64,000 bases of DNA from Sporomusa ovata DSM 2662 (GTDB lineage Bacteria > Bacillota > Negativicutes > Sporomusales > Sporomusaceae): NCBI RefSeq assembly GCF_000445445.1, contig NZ_ASXP01000001.1, forward strand, positions 666,501 through 730,500, given 5' to 3'. The translations under genes were made by a program, and so were the position numbers. Shown here piece by piece: positions 54,194 to 62,815 of the stretch (the stretch's first letter is position 1; every line of letters starts with the position of its first letter). A model generated the notes under the pieces. The model saw only the letters and a list, made by a program, of their open reading frames with translations, had not been told where the DNA came from and made no database searches.

Positions 54194-54231
54194 AAGTCGC
54201 TGCCCAAATGTATGGGTTAGCGACTTTTTTT
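54194..54231 (+). terminator. Terminator after rarD
   Basis: AAGTCGCT pairs with AGCGACTT around CCCA/TGGG, followed by TTTTTTT. Confidence 0.9.
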
Positions 54232-54251
54232 AATTAATAGGAGGAGTAACT

Positions 54252-54560
54252 ATGAACAAGCCCAAATATCATATTTTTGTGTGTACAAGTTCCCGGCCTA
54301 ATGGTCAGCAAAAAGGCCATTGTCACACTAAAGATGGCGTAGAAATTGTCGCAAACTTTATGGAGGAGATTGAGGAGCGAGATTTAGGAGGAGAAGTTTT
54401 TGTCACCAACACCGGCTGTTTCGGAATATGTGATAAGGGACCGATTGTTGTTGTCTATCCGGACAATGTCTGGTATGGCTCGGTAACACCTGGTGATGTG
54501 GAGGCCATAATGGAAGAACACATAGAGGGTGGTGTACCGGTAACCCGTTTACTAATATAA
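54252..54560 (+). CDS. [2Fe-2S] ferredoxin, thioredoxin-like type
   Basis: A 102-aa protein with the thioredoxin-like ferredoxin fold (as in Shethna protein or NuoE). Four conserved cysteines are seen: C11 in FVCTSS, C24 in GHCHTK, and C56/C60 in NTGCFGICDKGP. VVVYPDNVWYG near 72 completes the pattern. AGGAGGAG lies 7 bases before the ATG. Terminators on both sides make it a single-gene unit. It probably carries electrons in a pathway not encoded next to it. Confidence 0.93.
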   Translation: MNKPKYHIFVCTSSRPNGQQKGHCHTKDGVEIVANFMEEIEERDLGGEVFVTNTGCFGICDKGPIVVVYPDNVWYGSVTPGDVEAIMEEHIEGGVPVTRLLI

Positions 54561-54580
54561 TAAATCTTGCTTTATTCAGA

Positions 54581-54611
54581 AACTGCCGGGGGAATCTTTC
54601 CACCGGCAGTT
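54581..54611 (+). terminator. Hairpin after the ferredoxin gene
   Basis: AACTGCCGG pairs with CCGGCAGTT; no long T-run. A second, stronger terminator follows at 54637. Confidence 0.55.
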
Positions 54612-54636
54612 ATCTCTTGTCCAGTGGGAAAGTATG

Positions 54637-54666
54637 CAGAGGCTTGCTGCAAGCCTCTGTTTTCTT
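54637..54666 (+). terminator. Second terminator before topB
   Basis: CAGAGGCTTGC pairs with GCAAGCCTCTG, then TTTTCTT. Confidence 0.85.
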
Positions 54667-54732
54667 GAGCTTTCAAAATTGGCAAATAGCGGGTATAATA
54701 ATAGCTGTATAATTTTTTAGTGAGGTCTTATT

Positions 54733-56922
54733 ATGAGTAAAATAGTTGTATTAGCTGAAAAACCCTCTGTTGGGCGGGACTTAGCAAGGGTATTACATTG
54801 CAACACCAAAGGCAACGGGTATCTTGAAGGCCCGAAGTATATTGTAACCTGGGCACTTGGACATCTGGTAACACTATCTGATCCGGAGGTCTATGACGAA
54901 AAATATAAGGCTTGGCGGCTGGAGGATTTGCCTATGCTGCCGAAAGAGCTAAAACTTGTGGTAATCAAGCAAACAGGCAAACAGTTTCATGCTGTTAAAG
55001 AACAGTTAAACAGAAAAGATGTCAGTGAAGTTGTTATTGCGACCGATGCCGGGCGGGAAGGGGAACTTGTTGCCCGCTGGATATTGGAGAAAGCCCATAT
55101 CAATAAACCAGTAAAGCGGCTCTGGATATCCTCAGTCACAGATAAGGCTATTCGCGAAGGGTTCGCTAAGCTGCGGCCGGGCAGAGATTATGAGAATCTC
55201 TATGCTTCAGCGGTTGCCCGCTCAGAAGCTGATTGGCTTGTCGGCATCAACGCTACCCGGGCGCTAACTACCAAATATAATGCGCAACTATCCTGCGGGC
55301 GGGTACAGACACCTACGCTAGCTATCATTGCCGGTAGGGAAGCGGAAATCCGGAATTTTCAGCCCCAAACCTATTATGGCATTACAGCAATTGCCGAGCG
55401 GCTCAAGTTAACCTGGCAAGATACTAAGACCAAAGAAAGTAAGACGTTTGATAAAAACTACTGTGACAAAATAATGGGTACAATAAAAGGGAAACCGGCA
55501 GAGGTTGTAGCTGTACATAAAGTGAACAAGAAAAATTTCTCGCCTCTTTTGTATGATTTAACCGAGTTACAGCGTGATGCTAACAAAATTTTTGGATTTT
55601 CAGCCAAAGAAACGCTATCAGTTATGCAGAAGCTGTATGAAACCCATAAAGCCTTGACTTACCCGCGTACCGACTCACGGTATATCACTACAGATATTGT
55701 AGAGACACTAAAAGACAGGGTGAAAGCTTGTGACACCGGTCTTTACTCGAAACAAATCCTCAAAGTCCTCAAAAGCCCAATTAAGGCCAACGGTCATTTT
55801 GTCGATAACGGCAAGGTATCAGACCATCATGCCATTATTCCTACTGAACAGTCAGTAGTGCTTAGCTCATTATCTGATAAGGAAAAGAAGATTTATGACT
55901 TAGTTGTTAAAAGGTTTTTAGCGGTGCTTTATCCACCTTTTGAATATGAGCAAACAACAGTGCAAGCGCAAATTGGCAGTGAAACTTTTATTGCCAAGGG
56001 CAAGGTTGTGCTGTCTCTTGGCTGGAAAGAGTTATATAACAACCACCTGGAGGACGAAGAAGCTGATGATATTGCGGAACAACTGCTGCCTAGCCTAAGC
56101 AAAGGTGATATTTTACCGATTACGACGGTTACACAGACTAAGGGCGCAACCAAGCCGCCTGGACTTTTCAATGAAGCCAGCTTACTATCGGCTATGGAAA
56201 ATCCGGCAAAATATATGTCAGGTGAGAGCCAGGCCCTTAAACAAATTATCGGTGAAACCGGTGGCCTGGGTACAGTAGCCACCAGAGCCGATATTATTGA
56301 AAAGCTATTTAGCAGTTTTGTTATTGAGAAAAAGGGCAAAGATATCTTTATAACAGCCAAAGGTAAGCAACTTTTAGACTTAGCGCCTACTGACCTGAAA
56401 TCACCGGCGTTAACCGCTGCCTGGGAACAGAAACTAAGTGCGATTGCTAAAGGAAAGCTGCAAAAACAAGCCTTTATTTCTGAGATAAGAGACTATACAA
56501 AAGCCATTATTATCGAGATAAAAAACAGTCAGGAACAGTTTCGGCATGACAATATTACCCGTACCCGCTGCCCTGAATGCGGCAAGTACTTGCTGGAGGT
56601 CAATGGTAAGCGCGGTAAGGTGCTTGTCTGTCAGGACCGTGAATGCGGCTACCGGAAAAATATTGCGCTGACAACCAACGCCCGCTGTCCCAACTGTCAC
56701 AAGAAACTTGAATTGCGGGGGGAAGGCGATGCTCGCTCCTTTGCCTGTGTTTGTGGTTACCGGGAAAAATTGGCGGTCTTTACTGAACGTAAAAAGAAAG
56801 AAAGCGAGACCAAAATTTCCAAGAAAGACGTGTCACGCTATCTGAACCAGCAGCAAAAGACAGAGGGTCAGCCTTTCAATAATGCGCTTTCGGAAGCACT
56901 TGCTAAAATAAAGCTGAAGTGA
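54733..56922 (+). CDS. topB: DNA topoisomerase III
   Basis: A 729-aa type IA topoisomerase. The N-terminal Toprim domain has VLAEKPSVGRDLARVL near 5 and DAGREGELVARW near 102. The active-site tyrosine is in LTYPRTDSRYIT near 312. A C-terminal zinc-ribbon-like region shows CPECGKYLL near 615, CQDREC near 634 and CPNCHKKL near 654. GTGAGGT lies before the ATG. A TATAAT at 54694 is a likely -10 box. The length is typical of Firmicute TopB. The stop overlaps the long open frame of the next gene, but that gene's own start is later. Confidence 0.96.
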   Translation: MSKIVVLAEKPSVGRDLARVLHCNTKGNGYLEGPKYIVTWALGHLVTLSDPEVYDEKYKAWRLEDLPMLPKELKLVVIKQTGKQFHAVKEQLNRKDVSEVVIATDAGREGELVARWILEKAHINKPVKRLWISSVTDKAIREGFAKLRPGRDYENLYASAVARSEADWLVGINATRALTTKYNAQLSCGRVQTPTLAIIAGREAEIRNFQPQTYYGITAIAERLKLTWQDTKTKESKTFDKNYCDKIMGTIKGKPAEVVAVHKVNKKNFSPLLYDLTELQRDANKIFGFSAKETLSVMQKLYETHKALTYPRTDSRYITTDIVETLKDRVKACDTGLYSKQILKVLKSPIKANGHFVDNGKVSDHHAIIPTEQSVVLSSLSDKEKKIYDLVVKRFLAVLYPPFEYEQTTVQAQIGSETFIAKGKVVLSLGWKELYNNHLEDEEADDIAEQLLPSLSKGDILPITTVTQTKGATKPPGLFNEASLLSAMENPAKYMSGESQALKQIIGETGGLGTVATRADIIEKLFSSFVIEKKGKDIFITAKGKQLLDLAPTDLKSPALTAAWEQKLSAIAKGKLQKQAFISEIRDYTKAIIIEIKNSQEQFRHDNITRTRCPECGKYLLEVNGKRGKVLVCQDRECGYRKNIALTTNARCPNCHKKLELRGEGDARSFACVCGYREKLAVFTERKKKESETKISKKDVSRYLNQQQKTEGQPFNNALSEALAKIKLK

Positions 56923-57011
56923 ACTCGTTTCAGCATAGAAACATTGGGGATTCAGGTGGAGAATCTACTCTACCAGGATTAACGCCGCCTATAGAGGCGG
57001 GAGGGAGTTTT

Positions 57012-58052
57012 GTGACTAAAGAAATATTAATCATTAGGCTCAGTTCAATCGGTGATGTTATTCATTGTACGCCGGTGGCCGGAGCGCTGAAAGCGGCTTG
57101 GCCGGATTGTAAAATCACCTGGCTTGTCGGTGAAGTCTGTGCTGACCTAATAAAATATAATCCCAATATTGACCACCTGATGATTTGGTCACGGGAACGC
57201 TTTGAAAAACATTTACGGGCTTATGAATTTACCCAGGCCTTGGGGCTGTGGCGGCATTTGCAAGCAGAATTGGCCGCAAAAACGTATGATGTGGTACTCG
57301 ATATTCAGGGGCTTTTTCTCACTGGTATGATTGCCAGGCAGGCCAGGACTAGCTTGCGGATTGGACTGCAAGATGCCAGAGAACTAAATCCGCTGCTGAT
57401 GACCAAGACCGCTAAACCGCTGGGAAACCATATTGTCGAGAGGTACCTGGGTGTACTATCCCCGTTAGGCATTACCCCTGTAACCCGGAAGATGATACTT
57501 GTTGTACCTGCTAAAGCTAAACAATTTGCCCAAAGTTATTTAAGCAGGGAAAAGGTATCTGCACAAGACAAATTGGCGATAGTAGTTCCCGGGACTACCT
57601 GGCCGACGAAGAACTGGCCGCCTGAGCTGTTTGCGACAACGGCAGGAATGCTTGCCCGGGATTTCAAAATCATGCTGTGTGGTGGCCGGAGTGAAGTCGC
57701 CAGGGGGCGGGAAATAGCCAGTAAGGCTGGTGTGCCGGTAATCAATGCTATCGGTGCAACGAGCCTCTTAGAAATGGCGGCGCTGCTTGAACAGGCGGCA
57801 GTAGTAATTGCCGGTGATACCGGTCCACTCTATATGGCAGCTGCCCTGGAAACACCAACAGTGACAATCTTTGGGCCGACTAATCCTGCCACATACACAC
57901 CACCAGGTAATCAGAATGCCTTTGTGGTTAATGAATGCCGGTGTTCCTTTTGTCACAAGACAAAATGCCGGATTGGGACAAGTGAATGTATAAACAGTGT
58001 GCAACCAAAAGACGTTGTGGCGCAAGTCTATCAGGTATTGCGCAAGCTATGA
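57012..58052 (+). CDS. Glycosyltransferase family 9 (heptosyltransferase-like)
   Basis: A 346-aa GT-B enzyme of the WaaC/WaaF type, which adds heptose to the inner core of lipopolysaccharide. IIRLSSIGDVIHCTPVAGAL near 7, VPGTTWPTKNWPPELFA near 190 and GDTGPLYMAAALETPTVTIFGPTNP near 267 are family motifs. A cysteine-rich tail (CRCSFCHKTKC) is seen in several Firmicute relatives. GTG 57012 is chosen because GGGAGGGAG lies 6-9 bases upstream. It supports a diderm cell envelope. The acceptor is unknown. Confidence 0.9.
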   Translation: MTKEILIIRLSSIGDVIHCTPVAGALKAAWPDCKITWLVGEVCADLIKYNPNIDHLMIWSRERFEKHLRAYEFTQALGLWRHLQAELAAKTYDVVLDIQGLFLTGMIARQARTSLRIGLQDARELNPLLMTKTAKPLGNHIVERYLGVLSPLGITPVTRKMILVVPAKAKQFAQSYLSREKVSAQDKLAIVVPGTTWPTKNWPPELFATTAGMLARDFKIMLCGGRSEVARGREIASKAGVPVINAIGATSLLEMAALLEQAAVVIAGDTGPLYMAAALETPTVTIFGPTNPATYTPPGNQNAFVVNECRCSFCHKTKCRIGTSECINSVQPKDVVAQVYQVLRKL

Positions 58053-58196
58053 ATAATAATAACTGCTGAAGCTCAGTCTCAATTTTTGGATCTGATTTTT
58101 CAACGCCTCCTTTTGTTTTTGTTACTCTTCATCTGTTGTAGCTTGTTGCTGAATTTATAATTGAGGCAATTGAGAAAACACTATAAAAAAACAAAA

Positions 58197-58223
58197 AAAC
58201 GGGATGCAGTTTGCATCCCGTTT
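58197..58223 (-). terminator. Terminator of the two-gene minus-strand unit
   Basis: A 12-bp perfect stem (58197-58208 with 58212-58223); on the minus strand it is followed by a run of T (TTTTTTTG, then TTTTTTT). It lies just past the stop at 58229. The gap between 58052 and here holds no gene. Confidence 0.9.
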
Positions 58224-58228
58224 ACTAT

Positions 58229-58690
58229 TTACCGATATCGCTGGTTAGTATCTCTGTCTCTGTTTTTAAATTTATTCCACAAAAAGCGTCCAGCCATAAC
58301 TACTCCGGCTAATAGCATAACATTGAATAACATGCCGATAATGTTAGCAAACATGCCTGAACCACCGAATCCAAACATGCCACCAAGCATACTGCCTAAC
58401 AGCATACCGCCGCCCAAGAGACCGGCAGTACGGAGAAAGCCGCCGCTGTTTGATTGTGTCGTCGCTTGTGCATTAGGTTTAGCTGCGGCTGCCGGAGCTT
58501 TTTCACTATAGCTTTGAGCTGGTGCTGAAGGCTTATAATCGCTGGAGCCGCTTTGAGCTGGCGATGTCTGAGTTGTTGATGGTTTTGATTTAGGGGCTGA
58601 TATTCGTGATTTTGAACCGCCAATAGCGGCAAAACTTACAGCGTTAAAAGCAAACATGAATACAAAGGTAAGCAATAATAATTTTTTCAT
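58229..58690 (-). CDS. Secreted low-complexity protein with hydrophobic C-terminus
   Basis: A 153-aa protein with a signal peptide (residues 1-21, MKKLLLLTFVFMFAFNAVSF), a Ser/Pro/Ala/Gln-rich stretch (about 25-80), a Gly/Met-rich hydrophobic run (LGGGMLLGSMLGGMFGFGG near 92) and a last membrane segment (about 112-135) with a basic tail. The layout resembles the front of Tim44-like proteins, but the Tim44 domain itself is missing. Its ribosome site AAGGAGG lies in the last codons of the upstream gene. Function is unknown. Confidence 0.75.
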   Translation of the reverse strand: MKKLLLLTFVFMFAFNAVSFAAIGGSKSRISAPKSKPSTTQTSPAQSGSSDYKPSAPAQSYSEKAPAAAAKPNAQATTQSNSGGFLRTAGLLGGGMLLGSMLGGMFGFGGSGMFANIIGMLFNVMLLAGVVMAGRFLWNKFKNRDRDTNQRYR

Positions 58691-58697
58691 GTAGTGG

Positions 58698-58976
58698 TTA
58701 TTCCTCCTTATGGGTTTTTACATCTTCAGGGAAAGTGTATATTTCAGCCAGACCGGGCAATTCTCCTGATAAATAACGGTCAATATCGTGAACATCAATA
58801 TAAAAGGAACAAGCTACTTCTAAGTAACCCTGTTCTTTACCCTGGCTGAGGTCTCTAATAGCTAACAGGCGTTCGCGAAGGGCCAGACAATCTTGCTGGG
58901 ATGCTGTCACGTTAAGGGTTGCGAGTGGGATACCATACTCTCTCAGAACATCTTGCAAGTTCATTCTTTCAGACAT
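58698..58976 (-). CDS. Small soluble protein of unknown function
   Basis: A 92-aa acidic protein without membrane segments or motifs I recognise. Helical and strand-like stretches alternate (LQDVLREYGIPLATLNVT, then YLEVACSFYIDVHDIDRYL). AGGAGTGAG lies upstream of the ATG. The stop lies 7 bases before the start of the secreted protein gene, and both share the same direction, so they form a two-gene unit. Confidence 0.65.
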   Translation of the reverse strand: MSERMNLQDVLREYGIPLATLNVTASQQDCLALRERLLAIRDLSQGKEQGYLEVACSFYIDVHDIDRYLSGELPGLAEIYTFPEDVKTHKEE

Positions 58977-59146
58977 TAATTAATGACTCACTCCTATCAT
59001 ATTTCATATTAGTATATAAACCTCGACAGTACTAATGTAATATGAAAGTAAAAAAAAGTCAAGGTCAATAGTAAAGGGATGGTTGCCGGCAGGTATCCTT
59101 GTTATAATAGAAATAATAATTTAAGTTGTAGTAAGTGAGGTTAACT

Positions 59147-59362
59147 ATGCGCAAATTTGTAAATGTTACCGAAAGTATTTTTACTCCGCTTGAGCCGCGA
59201 CGTGCTGGTATTTTGGGTGAAGAGTGCCTGGTCGCTGTCCGGTTTGTAGAGAGCCGCAGTGAGACTGCAGGCTGGCTTTATGAATATGAAGTAACCGGCG
59301 AGGTAGGTAAGGTGGAAAAGTTTTTTGCCAGAATTAAAGATATCGAGAAGAAACGGGGCTAG
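59147..59362 (+). CDS. Small protein of unknown function
   Basis: A 71-aa protein with alternating strand pattern (FVNVTESIFTPLEPRRAGILG, then ECLVAVRFVESRSETAGWLYEYEV). ATG 59147 is preferred over GTG 59135 because GTGAGG precedes it. A TATAAT at 59103 may be its -10 box. I recognise no family. It stands alone between a divergent unit and a large palindrome. Confidence 0.6.
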   Translation: MRKFVNVTESIFTPLEPRRAGILGEECLVAVRFVESRSETAGWLYEYEVTGEVGKVEKFFARIKDIEKKRG

Positions 59363-59379
59363 GACCAAAGTTTACAGCC

Positions 59380-59453
59380 CAGGCGGGTGGTGTGTTGACA
59401 ACGCTCCACCACTAGCGTTTGACTTCCGCTTTTGCCAACACACCACCCGCCTG
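59380..59453. repeat. Large GC-rich nested palindrome
   Basis: An 18-bp perfect inverted repeat (59380-59397 with 59436-59453) encloses a second small hairpin (AACGCT with AGCGTT). It is much richer in GC than its flanks, and no T-run follows on the plus strand. It could be a REP-like element or an unusual terminator between the 71-aa gene and citXG. Confidence 0.75.
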
Positions 59454-59552
59454 CAAAAATCTTTAACGCGTTGTATATAGTTTTTGATAGAATTTTATAT
59501 TTTTGCACAACTGTGGTAAAATTGGTGAAGATTTATGAGAGGAGATGGGCCG

Positions 59553-60953
59553 TTGCAGCAAGTAACGTTAGCAGACGTTTTAGAGGCCAAAGAACGACTG
59601 GCTTCTCTTCAGGCTGAATTACGCAGCATTCATAATATTCCTATTATCAGTATTACCACCAATATTCCAGGGTCAGTCAAAGACAGTCCGGAAAGCCGGA
59701 GTCTGTTGCGGCTGGCTGCTGACCGGGTAAGGAGTATGGCCAGAGAACAGGGTTTTTCTATTGCAGAAGAACGATTTATTTATCCGCTAACTGGGCCAAC
59801 TGCTGTACTGGCTGTTGCCGGTGACCCGGACAAGCTAAAACTAGCTTGTATCACTATTGAGGAGTCAGAATATTTTGCCAGACTTTTTGATCTCGATGTG
59901 CTTGATGCCGCCGGTAGCCAAATCTCCCGCCGCGGTTTAGGGCGAACGGAACGTACTTGCTTTTTGTGCAATCAACCGGCAGTCTTATGCCGGCGCTTAG
60001 GTATCCACGCCAGTCAGGACATTATGAACAATGTGGATGAGAGGTTAACTTCCTTTGTTGCTGCAGCTACTAATCCCTGGCCGAAAGCCGTATGGGATAT
60101 TGGCTCCTGGGCGTTGGAGGCTATGCTGATGGAAGCGGCATGTACACCATCACCAGGGTTGGTAGACCGCGATAATGCCGGTGCTCACCAGGATATGGAC
60201 TTTTTTACGTTTCTGAAGAGCAGCAGCGCCCTTGCTGGTACGATGTTCCGCTGTGCTGCTGCCGGTTATCAGCATCAAGGCTTGCTTTTGGATTTACTGC
60301 CAGTGCTGCGTTATGTCGGTAAAGACGGTGAACGGCAGATGCTGCACACTACCTGCGGGGTTAATACGCAAAAAGGTCTTGTGTTTTTACTGGGTATTCT
60401 TGCGGCGGCCACTGCTTACACGACAAGGCCATCAAATGGTGTAACTGCTGCACAAATTCTTGCTACAGCAGCTGCCATTACAAAAGGAATTGTCGCACGC
60501 GAGCTTGCGCCGCTTGCCGAGGGACAAGGTAACGCTAAACTGACAGCAGGAGAAAAATTATATGTACAGTATGGTGTGACTGGTATCAGGGGTGAAATAG
60601 AAGCCGGTCTGCCCAGTATAAGAGAGTATGGGCTGCCGGTATTAACGGCAGCGTTAGCCCAAGGTTTATCGCTCAATGATGCACTGGTGCATACGCTCAT
60701 GAGTTTGATGACAGTTGTGCAGGATACTACCATTTTACACCGTCATGGGATGGAGGTTTTGCTAACAGTGCAAAACCAGGCTAAACAAATCATCGCTCAG
60801 GGCGGTATGCTTTCCGGTGTTGGCAGGAAGAAAATTAGTGCCCTTGATCAAAGCTTTATTGAACGTAATATTAGTCCGGGCGGCGTTGCAGATTTATTAG
60901 CAGCCACTTATTTTTTGCATCTAACGACGATAAACTTTATTTTTATCCAATAA
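59553..60953 (+). CDS. citXG: CitX-CitG fusion, citrate lyase prosthetic-group enzymes
   Basis: A 466-aa fusion. Residues 1-165 resemble CitX, the apo-citrate-lyase phosphoribosyl-dephospho-CoA transferase (GRTERTCFLCNQPAVLC near 134). Residues about 175-466 resemble CitG, the triphosphoribosyl-dephospho-CoA synthase (EAACTPSPGLVDRDNAGAHQDMD near 196, GVNTQKGLVFLLGIL near 270). Together they make and attach the prosthetic group of citrate lyase. TTG 59553 is chosen because GAGGAG lies 8 bases upstream; ATG 59535 lies before that site. No citrate lyase subunit gene (citCDEF) is in the window, so the target must be encoded elsewhere or the gene is an orphan. Confidence 0.88.
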   Translation: MQQVTLADVLEAKERLASLQAELRSIHNIPIISITTNIPGSVKDSPESRSLLRLAADRVRSMAREQGFSIAEERFIYPLTGPTAVLAVAGDPDKLKLACITIEESEYFARLFDLDVLDAAGSQISRRGLGRTERTCFLCNQPAVLCRRLGIHASQDIMNNVDERLTSFVAAATNPWPKAVWDIGSWALEAMLMEAACTPSPGLVDRDNAGAHQDMDFFTFLKSSSALAGTMFRCAAAGYQHQGLLLDLLPVLRYVGKDGERQMLHTTCGVNTQKGLVFLLGILAAATAYTTRPSNGVTAAQILATAAAITKGIVARELAPLAEGQGNAKLTAGEKLYVQYGVTGIRGEIEAGLPSIREYGLPVLTAALAQGLSLNDALVHTLMSLMTVVQDTTILHRHGMEVLLTVQNQAKQIIAQGGMLSGVGRKKISALDQSFIERNISPGGVADLLAATYFLHLTTINFIFIQ

Positions 60954-61004
60954 TATGTTATTATTATCCTTTATAATAAATATTTAAGAAAGATAGGTAT
61001 AACA

Positions 61005-62624
61005 ATGATTAGTACAAGTAACCTGACATTGCAATTTGGCAAACGCATTCTATTCAAAGATGTAAATATAAAATTTACGCCAGGTAACTGCTATGGTCTT
61101 ATTGGTGCCAACGGTACTGGTAAATCAACTTTTTTAAAGGTACTTTCCGGTGATGTTGAGCCGACTTCCGGTGAGGTGGCTATTACCACAGGGGAACGTT
61201 TGGCTGTGCTTAAACAAAACCATTATGAGTTTGACGAGTTTGAAGTTTTACAAACAGTTATTATGGGTCATGCCCGATTATATGCCATCATGGAAGAAAA
61301 AGACGCTCTTTATGCTAAACCGGAGTTTTCTGATGCCGATGGTATCCGGGTATCTGAGCTGGAGTGTGAGTTTGCCGAATTAAACGGCTGGGATGCCGAA
61401 ACTGAGGCTGCTAAGCTCTTAAACGGCTTGGGAATAAAAGAAGAGCTTCATCAACTCAAGATGGGAGATATCAGTGGTAACGAAAAGGTAAGGGTGTTGT
61501 TAGCACAAGCTCTGTTCGGAAGCCCGGATATTCTGCTGCTGGACGAACCAACAAACCATTTGGATATTGACTCAATTACCTGGCTGGAAGATTTTTTGGC
61601 TGACTTTCCCAACACGGTTATTGTGGTATCCCATGACCGGCATTTTTTAAACCAGGTATGTACTCATATTGCTGATATCGACTTTCAAAATATCCAGCTA
61701 TATGTCGGTAACTATGACTTCTGGCTGGAATCAAGCCAGCTTGCCTTGCAATTGGCTAAAGAGGCTAATAAAAAGAAGGAAGAAAAGATTAAGGACTTAC
61801 AAAGCTTTATCCAGCGGTTTAGTGCTAATGCTTCTAAGTCTAAACAGGCCACTTCCCGTAAAAAAATGTTAGAGAAAATCACGCTTGATGATATTAGACC
61901 ATCCTCCCGTAAGTATCCGTATGTAGCGTTTAAGCCTGACCGTGAGGCAGGTGCACAGCTGCTCACAGTAGAAAATATCAGTAAAAAAGTGGAAGAGGAG
62001 CAGGTTCTTACTGATATCAGTTTTATTGTAAACAAGGGCGACAAGATTGCTTTTGTCGGTCCGGATGGGCTTGCTAAAACGGCTCTTTTTAAAATTCTAA
62101 TGGGAGAGATGGAAGCAGATAGTGGTTCTTTCAAATGGGGAGTAACTACAAGCCAAGCATACTTTCCTAAAGATAATGCCGAGTATTTTGACGGCGTAGA
62201 CTTAAACCTTATTGATTGGCTGCGTCAGTTCTCCCGCGATCAGGAAGAGTCATTTATTAGAGGTTTTCTGGGAAGAATGTTATTTTCCGGTGAAGAAAGT
62301 TTAAAAGAAGCCAGTGTATTGTCTGGCGGTGAAAAAGTCCGGTGTATGCTGGCAAGAATGATGTTAAGCGGCGCCAATGTTCTGCTGCTTGATGAACCAA
62401 CAAATCACTTGGACTTAGAGTCAATTACCTCGCTGAATAACGGACTAATTAGCTTTGAGGGTACCCTCTTGTTTGTTTCTCACGACCATCAGTTTATTCA
62501 AACAATTGCCAATCGCATTATAGAAATAACCCCTAACGGTTTGGTTGACCGCCAGATGCCTTATGACGAATATCTGGATAATGCTGATGTGAAAAAGCAG
62601 CTAGCGGTATTATACGGAAAATAA
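61005..62624 (+). CDS. ABC-F ATPase, YkpA/YbiT-like
   Basis: A 539-aa soluble protein with two ABC domains and no membrane segment, as in ribosome-associated ABC-F factors. Domain 1: Walker A GANGTGKST near 34, signature ISGNEKVRVLLAQ near 160, Walker B ILLLDEPTNHLD near 177. A charged linker (about 240-310) follows. Domain 2: GPDGLAKTALFK near 352, in which the usual GxGK is altered to LAK, signature LSGGEK near 440 and LLLDEPTNHLD near 462. The altered sites are seen in YkpA-like proteins as far as I recall. It probably acts on the ribosome rather than in transport. Confidence 0.9.
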   Translation: MISTSNLTLQFGKRILFKDVNIKFTPGNCYGLIGANGTGKSTFLKVLSGDVEPTSGEVAITTGERLAVLKQNHYEFDEFEVLQTVIMGHARLYAIMEEKDALYAKPEFSDADGIRVSELECEFAELNGWDAETEAAKLLNGLGIKEELHQLKMGDISGNEKVRVLLAQALFGSPDILLLDEPTNHLDIDSITWLEDFLADFPNTVIVVSHDRHFLNQVCTHIADIDFQNIQLYVGNYDFWLESSQLALQLAKEANKKKEEKIKDLQSFIQRFSANASKSKQATSRKKMLEKITLDDIRPSSRKYPYVAFKPDREAGAQLLTVENISKKVEEEQVLTDISFIVNKGDKIAFVGPDGLAKTALFKILMGEMEADSGSFKWGVTTSQAYFPKDNAEYFDGVDLNLIDWLRQFSRDQEESFIRGFLGRMLFSGEESLKEASVLSGGEKVRCMLARMMLSGANVLLLDEPTNHLDLESITSLNNGLISFEGTLLFVSHDHQFIQTIANRIIEITPNGLVDRQMPYDEYLDNADVKKQLAVLYGK

Positions 62625-62715
62625 TAGAACATTAAAAGCACCAGATTGCTATTCTATTGTGCGCGATGACTCCAGGTAACTTACTTGTCATTGCAAACAA
62701 TAGTTTAGCAATCTT

Positions 62716-62757
62716 TTTTTACCCTAACAGAAAGTAAGCTTTCTGTTAGGGTAAAAA
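62716..62757. terminator. Perfect 19-bp hairpin after the ABC-F gene
   Basis: TTTTTACCCTAACAGAAAG pairs fully with its inverse at 62739-62757 around TAAG. The A/T ends would give a U-tract in either direction, suiting a bidirectional terminator. Confidence 0.75.
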
Positions 62758-62769
62758 GGCCGGCTCTAA

Positions 62770-62805
62770 CTAATAATAATTTTAGTGCGCTAAAATTATT
62801 ATTAG
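62770..62805 (+). other. Perfect hairpin touching the GNAT ribosome site
   Basis: A 16-bp perfect AT-rich stem (62770-62785 with 62790-62805) around TGCG. It ends at the first base of GGGAGA, the ribosome site of the next gene. It may tune translation of that gene or be part of its 5' leader. Confidence 0.65.
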
Positions 62806-62815
62806 GGAGAATGCT

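Noticed and set aside
56919..57011. N-terminal extension of the family-9 glycosyltransferase
   Set aside because: The GTG at 57012 has a strong ribosome site and places the first beta strand at the start, as in the family.
58161..58511. 116-aa plus-strand frame with Pro-rich sequence
   Set aside because: It is the shadow of the secreted protein on the minus strand and crosses that gene's terminator.
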